Source: Lutraria lutraria
Lineage: Eukaryota > Mollusca > Bivalvia > Venerida > Mactridae
Length of the DNA: 64,000 nt
Assembly (NCBI GenBank): GCA_964023205.1
Contig: OZ026836.1
Span: 3,541,501-3,605,500, forward strand
Direction of reading: 5' to 3'
Below are positions 12,801 through 27,800 of the stretch, piece by piece. The position numbers and the translations under genes were made by a program. Below the pieces are notes generated by a model. That model made no database searches. It was not told the origin of the DNA and worked only from the letters and a program-made list of their open reading frames with translations. Position 1 is the first letter of the stretch. Every line of letters begins with the position of its first letter.

Positions 12801-15800
12801 TATCATTTTCAATAGTGCCACTGTTATATTTTACTTTTATTGATTGCATTGTGTGCACAAAATTTATTTGGAATAAAATGATGCCGGGGGTAACATATTC
12901 TGGATATGTCCGAAATTCCAGATTATCTGTTCTGAAAGAGCTATGATTTTTTAGCAAATTCTGTTTGGCAAATATAGTCAGTCGGCTGCATATGATTTTC
13001 AGGATTTTAAGTTTGGCTCTATTGACATCCATGTGATGCACATATTTAGTAAAAATCTCATACTCAAGTTCTCGCTTCTCCCTTTTATGAGAAATCTTTA
13101 GATTATTGATTCCTTAATACTTTTATTTTGTGACAGATTCTATGGACAATTTAAGAAGTGGAATGATGTCAGTTGCTGATTGGAATGCAGGAAATGCTGG
13201 CAGAGGACCACAATCATTTTCTGGTGGTGGAATGGCTGGCCAGGAGGTATGGTTTGTTTGTTGACAATAAAAAGTTATCTTAATAAACTAGGAAGTGTTT
13301 GTGAGGAGTATGATACAAGTAGGAAGTAGTAGTATTTGAATAGTTGATATTTGAATTATGGTTTAGATTTCCAGCTTCTGTTTGTTTATCCCCAATTACA
13401 TAATATTATGTAACCTAGTGTTTTTTGGATGCTAAGAAAATAAATTTTATTGTGTAGATTATCTGCTGGTACAGTAACAACTCATTATATCAAAATCGCT
13501 TATATCATAATCCCGCTTATATCCAAATAAAGATAAAGTCCCGATTCTTATCCTTCTTATTACATATTTGAAAATGCACTTATTTCGAATTTGTGGTTCT
13601 TGATATTTGTAAAACTGATACAAACATTTTGTTGATGATACAATTATTAAAAACAGAGTTATATGACGATATTCGCTTGATTAAAACTGACTAAGCTAAA
13701 AATAATTGTTAAAACTTACACAACAAAATAAGAAGCGATTTTGGACATTGAAAAAGGACAGATGTCAAAGAAAGCCATAGCTTTGAAGTATGACATACCA
13801 CAAAACATAAAATCCACACATAAATTTGAGTATTTTATGCATATTTGAAATGTATAGCAAAATAAATATATCGAAAGTACCAGTATGAATGCCATATTCT
13901 TATTACCCCTTACCATCCCGTACACCAAATCAATGATTAAGTGATTATTACGGCACACCGACTTCAGCTCTAAATTGTAAACTCGGGTATCACCATTTCT
14001 ATATCGAAGTTCGCTCATATCAAACAATTTTGGGAAATCCCTGAGCTTCGATGTAATGAGTTTCGACTGTATAATATTATATTTCACTGTCTGTCACACA
14101 TATGATGTGTCTCATTACTAGATGTCTGTTGTTTTTATTTTCAGAAAGAAACAATAATGATAACACATGTAGAAAATCCAATCACTGTTTGGATTCAGGT
14201 TGTAAATGATGAGAACACTAAGACTATATTTCATGTATCTGAACAACTCAGCAAATATTGTCCTTCAGCTAGTCCATTAACTAAACAACCTGAACTTGGC
14301 AAGGTAAGCAATATATAGTTTATGGAGACATACTAATTAAATATTTGCACATAGTGTTGCATATACAAATCTAGTACATTTGTGTAATCATTATAATACA
14401 TTAATCTTATTGGAAAATTCCACTTTTAATACCTTCAAGTTTAAGCACAGTTTTGTGAAAAATGACCTCAGTTTCATTGTAAATGTGTTTGTTGTTGTAT
14501 TATTAAAGTATATCTAATGGTTTCATTATTAGCAGGTCTTATGAGTAATTATCATGCCAGTGATGAATATTATTGAAAGGCAGTTGTCAGATGATGTATT
14601 TATTGTTAGTGTAGTAACTGTACAACTCTCATGATATTGTGTTATCACTATGACATTTATAATTACTTTACACCTCTTTGTTTTTATTCAGGTTTATGGC
14701 TGCTTGTTTGCTGAAGATAACATGTGGTATAGATGTCAAGTAAATCAAAGTCTTGGCACAGATCAGGTAAATTTCTTGATCTCCAGTTTATAAAACTTGT
14801 GTTTTGGTTCTTGCTTTATGCAGTAATAACCTTTTAAAGTGACTTCCTTTGTCAAATATTAGGGCTCCATGATGGTCACTTATAAAAATTGAAGGCATCA
14901 ACTAATGAAGACACTCTTCTAATGCAAGAATTACCTATTACTTAAATACCTATTAAATACAAGAAAGGTAATCGCTGAGAATGATATATTAATGACTCTC
15001 ATTGTACACAAACCCTACCTTATATTATGTTACAGGGTTGTCATGAATTCTGCCCCAGAGTCCTATGAAACAAAAATGGTGTGGTATTGTCATCAAGGAC
15101 TTGAGTGTTTGTGTACCTGGTACTGTATACAGTTATTGTTTTAATATTTCAGTTCAAGATTCAATATGTAGATTATGGTAATACAGAAGAAGTTTCTCTT
15201 CAGAATTTGATTGAAATCCCTGCCAATATTGCCAATGTTAAAGGTCTGGCTGTCAAAGTTCAGCTGCACAATACTAGAGCAAAAGACTTGAGTGATAAAC
15301 AGGTAAAGCATCTGGTTCTTAAAGTGATCAGTAACCACTAGAGTGATCATTAACCACTAGAGTTTATTTCAGGGAAGCTATTTTAATCTATTAACTATGG
15401 CACTTATTACTTTTAGAACTACAGTAAAACCCTGATTATTCAAATTTGTTGGGTCCTGAAAAATCATTTGGATAATCCATGGTTTTGAATAGTTCATTCG
15501 TGACTTTACGAACCAAATAATGTATTCGGATTACACCAGGTATTAGTAAAGTATAACCGGAGATCGTTGTGGTTGAAATATATTGAGACGTAATCGGGAA
15601 AAATCTTCTGAGCAATACTAGACAATGATTGGGCCTAAGAGCTTTAGACTTGTTTGGGAGGTGGTCATCATTATAGATGACCCTTATTTTATTTTTTTTC
15701 AGGCTGTACAATTTTTGAAGTCAATGACAGATAATCAGATGGCTCAGCTGATTCGTGCTAGGACTATTGGAGATGGTAGTGGGTGTTATGGACAAATATT

Positions 15801-18800
15801 TGTTAATGAAAGAAATTTATCTGAAGTGATGATTGGTGCTGGATATTGTCAAAATCGGCCAGTTATGGGAAAGTCCAGTCAAATGGGGAAAGGCCCAGCA
15901 AATGATGCCATGTTCCAAGATGCTCCTGGACCTGCACTAATGGGACAGTCGGGATTTTCTGGTGGTAGTGGAGGTGGTGGTGGTAACATGAAACGGGATC
16001 GTAATGCTATGTCCCCGCTAAATCAGTCATCTACTTTACCTCAAGCACAACATTTACCAAACATGGGATTTCCAGTACAAATTGGAGGGTAAGTTGGTAT
16101 GCTACATGACCTGATCAAAACCAGTGTTACAATTCTGCAGAGCTGATACTATCTGATTAAACATTAATTTGTTTTATAATTATTCAAGTCAATTATACCA
16201 AAAATAATAGAAGTGTTAGTTTTCCGGAATAAGTTGTACTTCCTGAATAAGTTGTACTTAATGCCATGTTGCAAACAGCTGGATGTTATATGATAACTTA
16301 AGTTGTTGTTTGACTTTTTCTGTTGTACTGTATCTGTGTTTTTATGCCTGATGCTAAGAGACTGAGGAGTGTGCTTTAAAATCTTATGTCACTTAAAATG
16401 GCATCATCTCCTCTAAGATTTACTACTTACTACATACTTGTTGGATACTACATAAAAACAGACTTGAAGACTCCACTGACATTTCAGCTTTTACTGTGCA
16501 TGTATTCTTCCCCTAGTCTTTACTGATATCTATATTTTAGACTTCAACATCAACAAGACCTTAGTAGAGAGAAAAAGTTACAAAATCAGCTATCAAAGAA
16601 GAGTCAAGAAGCTGAAAAATTAAGGAATGAAAAGGATGCATGTAATATGCAACTTGAGTACTTGAAATCCAAGATACAGGTGCGGTTGTTTGTTTAATGT
16701 TCTCTGATATTCAGACAATCTTTGATACCCGCAGTACTTAGCTTTGTTTGTCTGTCTCACATAATAGACCTCCCTAGGAACATGCATATTCTTATGTATG
16801 TCTGTTTCAAATGTAAAAAATTCTTGTAACCAGCACAGGCACTTCTGAGATATGCCCCTGGACGCTTTGAAAAATTAATTTTGACGGGCATATTTTGTGA
16901 CCTGGCATTCTTGTTGTCGTATGAGCTAGTCTGCTTTCAAAGAAAATGGCGAAGTATGAACCTGTGATTACTGTGGTGTCTGCATCATGCAAAAACTTCA
17001 GTATAGCTCATAACTCAGAGGTTGCAACATGAAACTTCATAGATGGATAGATCTCACTGAGGTGGTGCTCTTGTTTATAACTTTATTTTGTTCAACAGTT
17101 AGTCATCTTGGTTGTTTTCAGGATTTACAGGAAGAGTTCACAGCCTCAGCTTCAAAACTACAGGAAGGGACATTATCAAAACGTATTAGTACAGTTGTCT
17201 CCCTTGCTGAAGTGGTGAGGCATCTTAGGTATTGTTGTTTTCTTTTGTAACCTTGTAGCTAAAGAAATTTTGCATTATGTGTGTGTCTTAATAATGAACA
17301 GAAAAAAATGCTCAATTGTCTTGTCTAGTTTACATGTAAATGATTTGACTATAACATTAAGATGTATATGCTTTTTCAAGTAGTCTACTTGTTGATTTCT
17401 ATTTTAAATGTTTGTCTCTAACAAATTCATATTAGATCAAATTGGCTAAGTACAGATTTCGATATACATTTATTGGTACTACATAGGGCCTTCATGTTGA
17501 GTGGTTATGGTCTCTGGACTAGTAATTATTGACCCCTTACTGCTGTAAGTTAGAATCCCACCTGGGACCAAAGAAGGTTTATGCCTGGGGACTTATTCCA
17601 CTGTTCCTCCACACTAGTAGAGTGGCCTAGTGACCCTCGCTTTTTGTGCCTTATTGAACCACTGAGAAAAAAATAGTCAGACCCTGATGTGAATTGTGGT
17701 ATTACATTATATATTTTTAGAGAGCAGTTTCCAACATGTGGTATGTCATGTTTATTAGAAGATGCCATAAATCTTAGTATGTCAGATGATCATGTTGATA
17801 GCAGTAAATGTCGTACCCTCAACAATGTTGGATCTTCTTTGGCTAAGTACAAAGCTGCACAAGATGAGATTAGTAAATGTAAAGATGTAGTAAGTTGGAA
17901 CTCTTCATTTATTTCTTTGATTCTTCATACAAATTTGATTGCAATCGTGTCGGATGATAAAGTATTTTGATAGTAACAATAATTTCATGGTAAATAGAAA
18001 TATACTAGTACATTATACAATGAAGAGAACTGGTATTATCACACTCATCTTAGACATGTCTAGCTTTTTATATGTGTAATTTCAGTATAATTACATCAAC
18101 ATACTGTTTACACGTTGTATACACTCCTTTAGTTTGAGATGTCTTATTAATGTGAGGCTATTTTTATTTCAGTCTAAACTGAAGGAGATGGTCAGTTCAC
18201 GAGATGAAAGTCGTCGTGAGTTGCACACAAGCGTTTGTAATTTTTTGTCTGAAATGGAGAGTCTGCCACTGGAAGAAAGATTCAAACAGATTCAGGTATG
18301 ACCTTGCGCTTGTCACTGTTAGTGACGATTTTGTATGTTTGTTTATTTTGACTTTTATGCACCTTTTTAACTGTCAGAGTCATATGAGGTGGACAGTTCA
18401 CCTAAACATCATTCCTGGGAAGAACCAGTACTAGACTCCCATCCTCCATGAGCAACTTCCTACTTTCTCATATAAAGAGTGTTAGTTAAAAAGTGATTAA
18501 GATTATAATGTATTCTCTATGAATCAAAATTTCTATTCATATTGTACCTTATTATGTGCAATGAAATGGACTAAATATTTTTAGAAATTTAGATGTCTTG
18601 AAATAAATGAAGATGAACAGCATGATCGGTTAATGTCTTTACTCAGTGACCACTAAAGTGTTTCATTGATAATTTGGGTATATGCCATATTGGAAGATTT
18701 TAAATAAACCTCTTCTACTTCATGATCTCAAATACACCAAGATGAAAGATTTGAAGCAAGGTGACCAAGGAAAAAGTTCATTTTGATAAATGATTTGTTT

Positions 18801-21800
18801 GTGTATTTTTAGGAAGTCCAAGCTAAGATTGTGAATATATATGGTGAATATCTCAAGTTTCAAGTTCATGATGTGCCAAGTCTTGAGAATCTTTCAAATG
18901 GATTTAAAACTTGGAAGGTAAAATTTGATGACATGATATTGCAATTTGTTTTTTAACATGATTTCTAAGTTGTTGAAATACTTAAATTTATTAAGTTTTT
19001 ACTTAATTTAAAAATGTCAATGTTGTGCTGCCCATGTCATTATTTGTTTGTCTCAGACCTTTGGTACAGACTATAGCAGGAATGTCCTTGGTGAGGAATC
19101 TTTGTATACTGTTGCCTAGAGTGTGATTAGCTAACTAAGATATCCCATCATACAGCCTCTTAACAGATAAAAGGGTTACAATGCCACCCCCATTTGAATC
19201 ACATGCACTCAAGTTTCTGTTATTCTTTACACCAGTGCAGATGTTATTTTTAAAAACAACGCAAATCTGTCCAAAAAATCTGCTAATTTTGCCATTACTG
19301 TCACTGTTCATCATCGATTGACAGAAGTGACGATATTCGGGATAGACTGGTCGTCAAAATGCCTGCGCTTTTCGGGAACCTTGCTCTTACTGTAGTGCGC
19401 CAAGTTTAACTTTTTTTGACAGCTTTTAGAAATCATTGAAACTGACTTCCCATGATTTGAATTCTGTAATTCTTTCAATTATGTGAAGTGTTCTTAATAT
19501 TTTAAAACCATGTCTATATTATTACTTTGTCTAGAATAAGAAAGATTGTGAATTTAAAGATGTGAGAACTGCTACAGACTTCTGTGAGGGAGCTTTACAT
19601 ACAGCATTGAATCAAGTCCAGCAGGTAATATTACAACCTGATAATTGGTATATGTATACTCAAACCTGTCGTTAATACTTACTTTGGAGAACATCTTTTT
19701 ACATTTCTTTTTGTGCAGCAAAAAATGTTCCTTAAAGTTACAGTGTTTTTTTTTTGTCTTTTGGGAAAGGTGGCAGGACCCTTAGAAAAGGGAAAATAGC
19801 ATCTTGGGGGGACAGAGGGGAACAATTACAAGACTACGTATTCATATTCTCCCAACATTGTACCAAAAATGTTTTCATGAATGGGGGGGGGGATATATAC
19901 TTTTCAGTGCCCCAAAAAACTACTATGATTAAATTAAAATAAACACGCTTGTTAGCTGGAAGAAAAAGTCAAGCTATTGTGAAAATTACTGCATCATGCA
20001 AAAACTTTTAATGTAGCTCATAAGTCAGTAACTTGGGTAGCTACTGAAACTTATAGGTGGATAGTTCTCACTGAAATTGTGAACAGACGAGCGTTTGCAC
20101 CACCTGCGCCGCTCTCGTCTTTAAACCAGGATTACTATGTATTCACAGAGGATCTTTCGCGTTGTCTAGTTAGTATTAATTTATTAAGGTTTGGTTTATG
20201 ATGGTAACTCGGTAAAACTTTGTCATTGAGTATAATTCATTGATTACTGAACATCATGGCTCTGTTACTATTATTTCACAGATTATCAGTGTAGGAATAA
20301 ACCAACAGTGTGAGAAGTCAGATGTTGATGTGGATAATTTGTTTAAAACATACGCTCATGCTCTACAGAGAGAAATCAATGCTACAGATATGGTATGTCA
20401 TAATTGTTTTGTCAAGGATGTAAGATTCATTTAATGTATTTTGTTAATGTGGTTTTGTAGTTAGAAAGGTGGTAAAAAAATAAGGTAACATTTGAGAGGT
20501 TGAACTATCACTCTAAGCTCAGTTATAAACCACACCTCATTTTTATTGTGATCGCATGATGTCCGTCTTCCATGTGTGTGTGCGTGCATGCTCAGGTTGC
20601 CATGGCAACCAATAGGAAAAACTTTAAAAATTTTCTCGTCCAAAACCACAGGGCCTTGAGCTTAGATATTTGGTGTGTAGCATTGTCTAGTGGACCTCTA
20701 CCAAGTTTGTTCAAATTATTGTTCTAGGGACAAAATTGGCCCTGCCCCAGGGGTCTCTTGTTTTTTACAAATTTAAAAAATCTTCTTGTCAGGAACTACA
20801 ATGCCTAGAGCTTAGATATTTGGTGTGTAGCATTGTCTAGTGGACTTCTACCAAGTCTGCTAAAAGTATGGCCCCAGGGTGAAAATTAGCCCTGCCCCGG
20901 GGTTCACATGATTTATATAGGCTTATATACTAATAGGAAAACTAAAAGATCTTATTGTACAAAACCTCAAGGCCTAGAGCTTACATATTTTGTATGTAGC
21001 ATTGTCTGGTGGACATCTACCAAGTCTGTTTGAATTATTGCGGTAGGGGCAAAGTTGGCCCCGCCCCCTGGTCACTTAATTTTCCAAAGGCTCATGATAA
21101 TTTTCTGAGTATTTTTATCTGGTGAGCGATATAGGGCCATCATGGCCCTCTTGTTGTCAAGTTTCATTGCTGTTGCATTTCTTGTCCAAACATTAAAAAT
21201 GCCAAATTTATAAAGTTAGTCACTACTAGAATAATTGCTATCCTAATCGGTATAAACATGTAAAATATTACACATTACCAAATAAGCTCAACAGCACAGA
21301 GCATATTTGAAGCTCACTAAGTTAAGTTTATGAAATTCAAACTTATGTTAAAATGACATTCATAGGGCACCGACAGTCACACTTCTAACTGTATCATTAT
21401 CTGGCAGTAAACAAAAGATTAGAATTAGTACTGTTATTGGCAATTTCAGAACAATATGAGGCTTTTTAGCTCACCTGATTGATCAGGAGAGCTTTTAGGA
21501 TCGATGAATGTCCAGCGTCTGGCCACAATTAGTTTGTTTACACTCTAGCATCCACAACTCTTAACCAATTGTAATCAAACTTGGTCACAATCACAATGTA
21601 TATGGCCACATTGTCTTGGCCAAGTTTGATTATGGCCGAAATCGGACAAGGACTTAATGCGCCCTTGACTTAGAAAATTTGCTGTATTTAGCTTGTTTAC
21701 ACTCCAGCACTTTTATTTATTAATCAGTCCTAATCATATTTACAGTGAATGTGTATGACCTGAAGGTCTTTGATAAAATTGATTGTGGGGTGAAATTGAA

Positions 21801-24800
21801 CTGGTATTTGCAGAGTAATGGGCCCTTATAGGAGATGAAAACTATATTACCTGATCATTAATTATTGTGCCTTTGTTCTCAGGCGAGCGATCTAGGGCCA
21901 TCTTGACCCTCTTGTTTGTAGTTTGTGCTTGGCATATACCCTTGTAATCTTATGAAAGAATGTTTTTTGTTGAATCAAGTTTTCTATTATGAATGTACAG
22001 AACTATTTTATTGCATAGGTTCATGGTAAAGATGCCAGCTTTGTAACTACAGTGATAGCTTCAATAAGAAAAGAACTTCACAATGAAGCCAGTACACTGG
22101 AGAACTACAGAGTACTACATGAGGAATTCACTGATCGTAAACGTAGTATGGAACCATGGCTCGATCAAACACCTTCATTTACTGATCTACAAGAAAACAG
22201 AAAACTATTACGAAGTTTGAAATCTAAACTAAGACACACTTTAGCTGATAAATTGGACTTAGAGGAGGTACGATATTGGTTTATGAGATAAACATGATTT
22301 GAATGTGTATGTAATATACTAACTATATAATATTATTGTTCTATAAAGTATGTAAACATGGTTTAGAATTTAGAAGGTATGTGATCTATTTACAGTCTTT
22401 GAATTATTTTTTTATGACAGGTTGCCCAACTATATACTTTATCAAGTAAACTAAACCTAGGTTGTCCCCCAAAAGACTTAAAGAAGGAAAAAAATCCTTT
22501 CAACCCACTAATTCGAAGACTGTATTGAAGGAGTTTATTATACATGATTGATATGTTTATAAAATGATGTATTTCTATTTGATATGCTTATATAACAGAG
22601 TGGAGATGAAGGAGAATTAGATTGTATAATAGAAGAGGAAGAAAAGATCAGATCTCAATTACAGGCAGCACTTGTTAAAGCAGACACCTTATCGGTATGA
22701 ATGAATTAATATATAATACAGTCATTTATTGGGTTAATTGGACTTATGAAAGAAAAAATGAAGAATGACATATTCAGTGGGACCAAGACATTTCTTATAA
22801 AATGTCATGAATATACTGTTATTATACCCCCAGATATGAAATATATGGGGGCTATGTTGGATTCACACTTGACGGTGGGTCGGTCGGTTGGTCCGTGCGT
22901 CTGTAGACACAATTTGTCCGGAGAATTTCTCAGCAACTACTTACAGGATTTCAATGAAACTTCAATGAAGTTATCAGTAGTAAGCCTAGTTGTGCTAGCT
23001 TAAAGCATTTTTCGTTCGGATTAATTTTCACTGAGTTATACCCCTTTGTTGTTTTTATACAGTATATACAATAGGCAAATTTTGTCCGGACAATTTCTCA
23101 GCAATTACTCACAGGATCTCAATGAAACTTCACAGAAGTGATCAGTAGTAAGCCTAGTTGTGCATGCTTAAAGCAATTTTCGTTCGGATTAATTATCACT
23201 GAGTTATACCCCTTTGTTGTTTTTATACAGTATATACAATAGGCAAATTTTGTCCCGACAATTTCTCAGCAACTACTCACAGGATTTCAACGAAACTTCA
23301 CAGAAGTGATCAGTAGTTGGCCTAGTTGTGCATTTTTCATTTGGATTGATTTTAACTGAGTTATAGCCCTTTGTTTTTTTCTACAGTGTATACAATAGGC
23401 AAATTTTGTCCTGACTATTTCTCATTGACTACTGCCAGGAATTCTATAAAACTTCTCAGAAGTGATAAGTAGTTAGCCTAGTTGTGCATGCATTAAACTT
23501 GTCTTGGTTTGTTAAATTTTCACTGAGTTATGGCCCTTTGTTGTTTTTTATACAGTGTATATACAATATCTCAGTAACTACTTATAGGAATTCAATGAAA
23601 CTTCACAGAAGTTATAAACAGTTAGCCAAGTTGTGCATGCAATAACCAGGTTTTGTTTGGATTAATTTTCACTGAGTTATGGCCCTTTGTTTTATACAAT
23701 TAGGTTAATTTTGCCCGTACCATTTCTCAGCAACTACATGCAGGAATTCAGTGAAACTTCTTAGAAATGATAAGTAGTTTGCCAAGTTGTGCATGTCCAC
23801 AATAGGTTTTGTCCAAGTAAATTTTAATGAGTTATGACCCTTTGTTATTTTTTATATAATGTATATTTAGAAACTGGTCAGGATATATCTAAGCAACAAT
23901 TTGCAGGTATTAAAAAATGAAAATGCATTATATTTCCCTCTGTAAAATGTAACAATAACTGTGTCAAGGCCGCATCTGGGGGTATTCATCACCTTTAGTG
24001 ATAGTTCTAGTTTCTATTTTTCTTAAGTGCAAGGTAACAAAATACTGTATTATTATCATGCTATAAATTGTATAGAAAAAAAAATCAGCAAATCTTTAAA
24101 TAGGTTTACAACTGTAGGTGAATTGGTACTGTTTGATCAATATTCTGATGTTTGATACTGTCTCATAATAGTTTGACTACTGTATCTGGTTCTGTTATAT
24201 AAAGTTTTGTCTGTTTATAACTGAGACAAGCATGTGTTCTTCTTTCAGCATGATGTAGCATCTTTAGCCAATGAGAATTTCCCAGAATTAATTGTGCAGT
24301 ATCCAGATCTGGGTATAGACAGCTTCTTGGTGTGTTTGTTATATCATTTCTTGACTTTAATGTTTCCCTGTTCACTGATGTAATATTTCTGCATTGTTCA
24401 GTATTGATTGAGTTTTTTTCCCATTGAAAGCATTCATGTCTTGTCTGTGCTCTAGAAAAAATGACTTTAAGGCATCAAGTTGTGTATAGTAAGTTACAAG
24501 TTCATAGAATATCAGTATTCTATTTAATAACATTTCTTTGAAATGGCCTTGCTAGCTGTATCAATACTTTGATGAATTTTATACAGGTTTAGATATTAAA
24601 ATTTTAATGGATGTGTTTTTGGAATATTTTCAGGTGTACAAAGGATTAGTGAAAGCTAACCGAGATATTGACCAGTACAGTCTTCAACCAAGCTTCCGAC
24701 CCGAAGCACACATATCTACCTTTAATGGTGACCCAGTATTAATTCAGGTAAAACTAGCTCTCATTCTCAACTTTAAACAGCCATTTTCCCAAATATGACA

Positions 24801-27800
24801 TTCATAATGTCAGACCCGCCTTCATGGTCGAGTAGTTAGGGTTGCTGACTTCAAATCACTGTAACCTCTCACTGATACAGAGTCGTGGGTTCAAGCCCAG
24901 CTTTAGACCATGTCTCTTTCTGTGAGAAAGTAGGCAGTTGCTTACGGAGTATGGATGTCTAGAACAGGTTTTTCCCAGGAACAATGGTTAGGTGAACTAT
25001 CTGCCTCATATGACTCTTGACTGTTGAAAAGGGGCGTAAAACTCAATCAAACATACAAATCACAATGTCAATCTTAGTTTCTGTAGGCCTGAGACTGGTA
25101 CTGTGAAAAATTGCTCTTCTTCAGAAGCCGGGTGTTAGTTTTACGACATGTTTGTGATTTTGACTTGAGTGTATTTAGATGAAAAAAAAACATAATATCA
25201 ATCAGTTACACAGTAGTATTGATCTTTGAATTAATCTATACCATATCTGTGGTGTATGCACGCTGAGCATAATATTGAATCTTAGTGAATAAAATATTTA
25301 TATAAATGACTGACATCTGCTTTTGTAAAAGTGTACGCAACTATTTTTGAAGATCAAAAATTGGGCATCAAGTATTGGAATTGGGGCCTTCAGTTGTTAG
25401 GACTAATTTTGTGTTGAATACTAGTACTGAAGTAGCAGGTTTTATGTATGATAAGTTGATGTTTTTGTTATGAACGTATTGCAGGAATTCCATGTTGGAG
25501 ATGATGATCATTGTTCTAAAGAAGATTTCATGAAACAAGTGGTTGAATATAATAAAAATACAGAAACTGTTCAAGCAGTTTTCTTCTCTAAGGTAACTTA
25601 GGATATTTTAGATACACAATGTACTAGAATTATTCATCTGGTAGTATTATAGATACTGTTTCAATAAAAAAAATTGACATTAGATTTTCACCTTTCTGTC
25701 AATGCATCATCAATATATTTGATTTGTACATATCTTAAAACATATTTGATCTATTGTCCAGCTTACAGATTAATGCTTAATTTGGGGATGCAATCTTCTA
25801 TAACAGTCCTGTTATTGGAGTTTACAGAATAACTTAATTCTATTTTTATTTAATTCTTTGGTAATCTTTACATTCAACAAACATATGATATATATAAAAC
25901 AACCACTGTTATCACTGAAATAAATCAGACAAAATTAATTTTAAAAATGCCACTTAGGAAAATAACTCACTGTGTATTGTCTGGTGAAATACAACTGGTA
26001 GATAATGCATGTTCTATGTTTGTTATGGTTTGTTTATACAGAATGATAGACTAGCCTACATACAAACGGAATGGAAGGCTGGTGAACCTATTGAAATGGT
26101 CATGAAATCCTCAGAGTTTAGTAGACTGGAATTAAATCAGATATCTACGTGTTTAGCTGAGAAAGTCGTTGATGTCCACAGGAGAGGCTGTATACATGGA
26201 GAGATTTCACCTCAGACAGTTTTACTATGTTCTGATAAAATGGTTGTATTAACATTGCCAGACTTTTCCAAAAAGCCAGTAAGTAATAGGATACACTGGA
26301 ATGATTTCATAGAGCTTGCCTGAATTGTAGGACTTATTTGGAAAAAATGATTTTGTATAAAAGTTGTGTATTTACCATGGGAAAAGAGGATACTTATACC
26401 CCACTTTCTGAAAGAGGGGGCTATACTGGAGTCACATTGTCTGTTGGTCTGTCTGTCTGTCCCGAATTGTGTCCGCTCAGTTACTTTGTCATTCATTCGA
26501 GGAGTTTGTAATAACTTACCACAAATGTTCACTACCACTAGCCGATGTGTTGCGCAACTCCCATGGCTGTAGCTCCAAGGTCAAGGTCACACTTAGAGTT
26601 CAAAGCTCATAATTTTGATCTTTTTGGCATGTCCGCTCTGTAACTTTGTCATTCATTGGAGGATTTTGAAATAAATTACCACTCATGTTTACCACCACTA
26701 GATGATGTATCGCTAACAACTCCCATGGCTGTAGCTCCATGGTCTTTGCAGCATGTATGGGTATTTGTCACCTTGTGACAGCTCTAGTTTTTCCAGTTAC
26801 AGCTAAGTCATAAGATAAATATTAAATTGCATTATTCTTTGTAACCAATCGTAGTAGCTGATAGAGACACTGTAACAATGCAGTTTTGAAGTAATTGGTT
26901 AAACCCAATATTTGTTTATGTCTCCTTACTGTTATGTTTCTTGGGTGAACATAAATTTATTTATAATGAATAAATTTCTAAAGTTCTAAAATTAAAAAAA
27001 ATCGTTTGTTGCAGATTGTTTGAATATTGTTTGAAAATTTGAGTATTTTGGATATTTTAGGCTGAGCGTGTTAGTAAGCGGTATGTCACTGAATCTGGTC
27101 TCAGCTTTCAATGTCCAGAACAACAATATTCCTCTCCTGAAACCATGGGAACAGTCGCTGATGTTTACAATCTTGTTCTTCTTATCTTTTGGGTAAGTAT
27201 TTGAATGATTGACAAAAAGTGCAATTAAAGTAATATGTATAATGAAAAGAATTTATTCATTTGTTGATTAAATACTTGATTTCTATTGTCAACAGCTTGG
27301 TACATGATAACTGTATCTCTTTACTTCAGTATTTGTTTATTAAGTTAAATGTATATTTACTAGTATTTTTGTTTTCAGTTGCATTTTCCTAGTCACAATC
27401 TGTCATCACTTAGAAGTCAGAGTCCTGATATGAAAACTGTGGTAAATATTTTATTAATGATACGTCTCTTAAATAATTCATTTATTGTTTTGGCTTTCTA
27501 ATGCTTTTTTATTAGCTCACCAGAGCACGAATGTGCTCAGGGTGAGCTTTTGTGATCGCCCTGCATCCATCGTGCGCCCGTCGTGAAGTGGCATCCATAT
27601 TTACTTAAAACAACATCTCCTCCTACACCGCTATCCCGATTGCAACCAAACTTTGCTGGAATGATCCTTGGGTGGTCCCCTTTCAAAGTTGTTCAAAAAA
27701 TTAAATTTCATTAAAAACTGGTTGCTATGGCAACAAATAGAAAAAACTTTAAAAATCTTCTTGTCCGAAACCACAGGGCCTAGAGCTGAGATATTTGGTA

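Noticed and set aside
20100..21150. Direct tandem repeats that might suggest a CRISPR-like array
   Set aside because: Units are about 165 bp, diverged, without short constant repeats or unique spacers, and end in the Helentron-like hairpin. The DNA is eukaryotic.
24813..24900. Possible tRNA gene
   Set aside because: A and B boxes are present, but no cloverleaf with acceptor-stem pairing; the longer body, tail shared with other copies and 7-bp duplication show it is a SINE.
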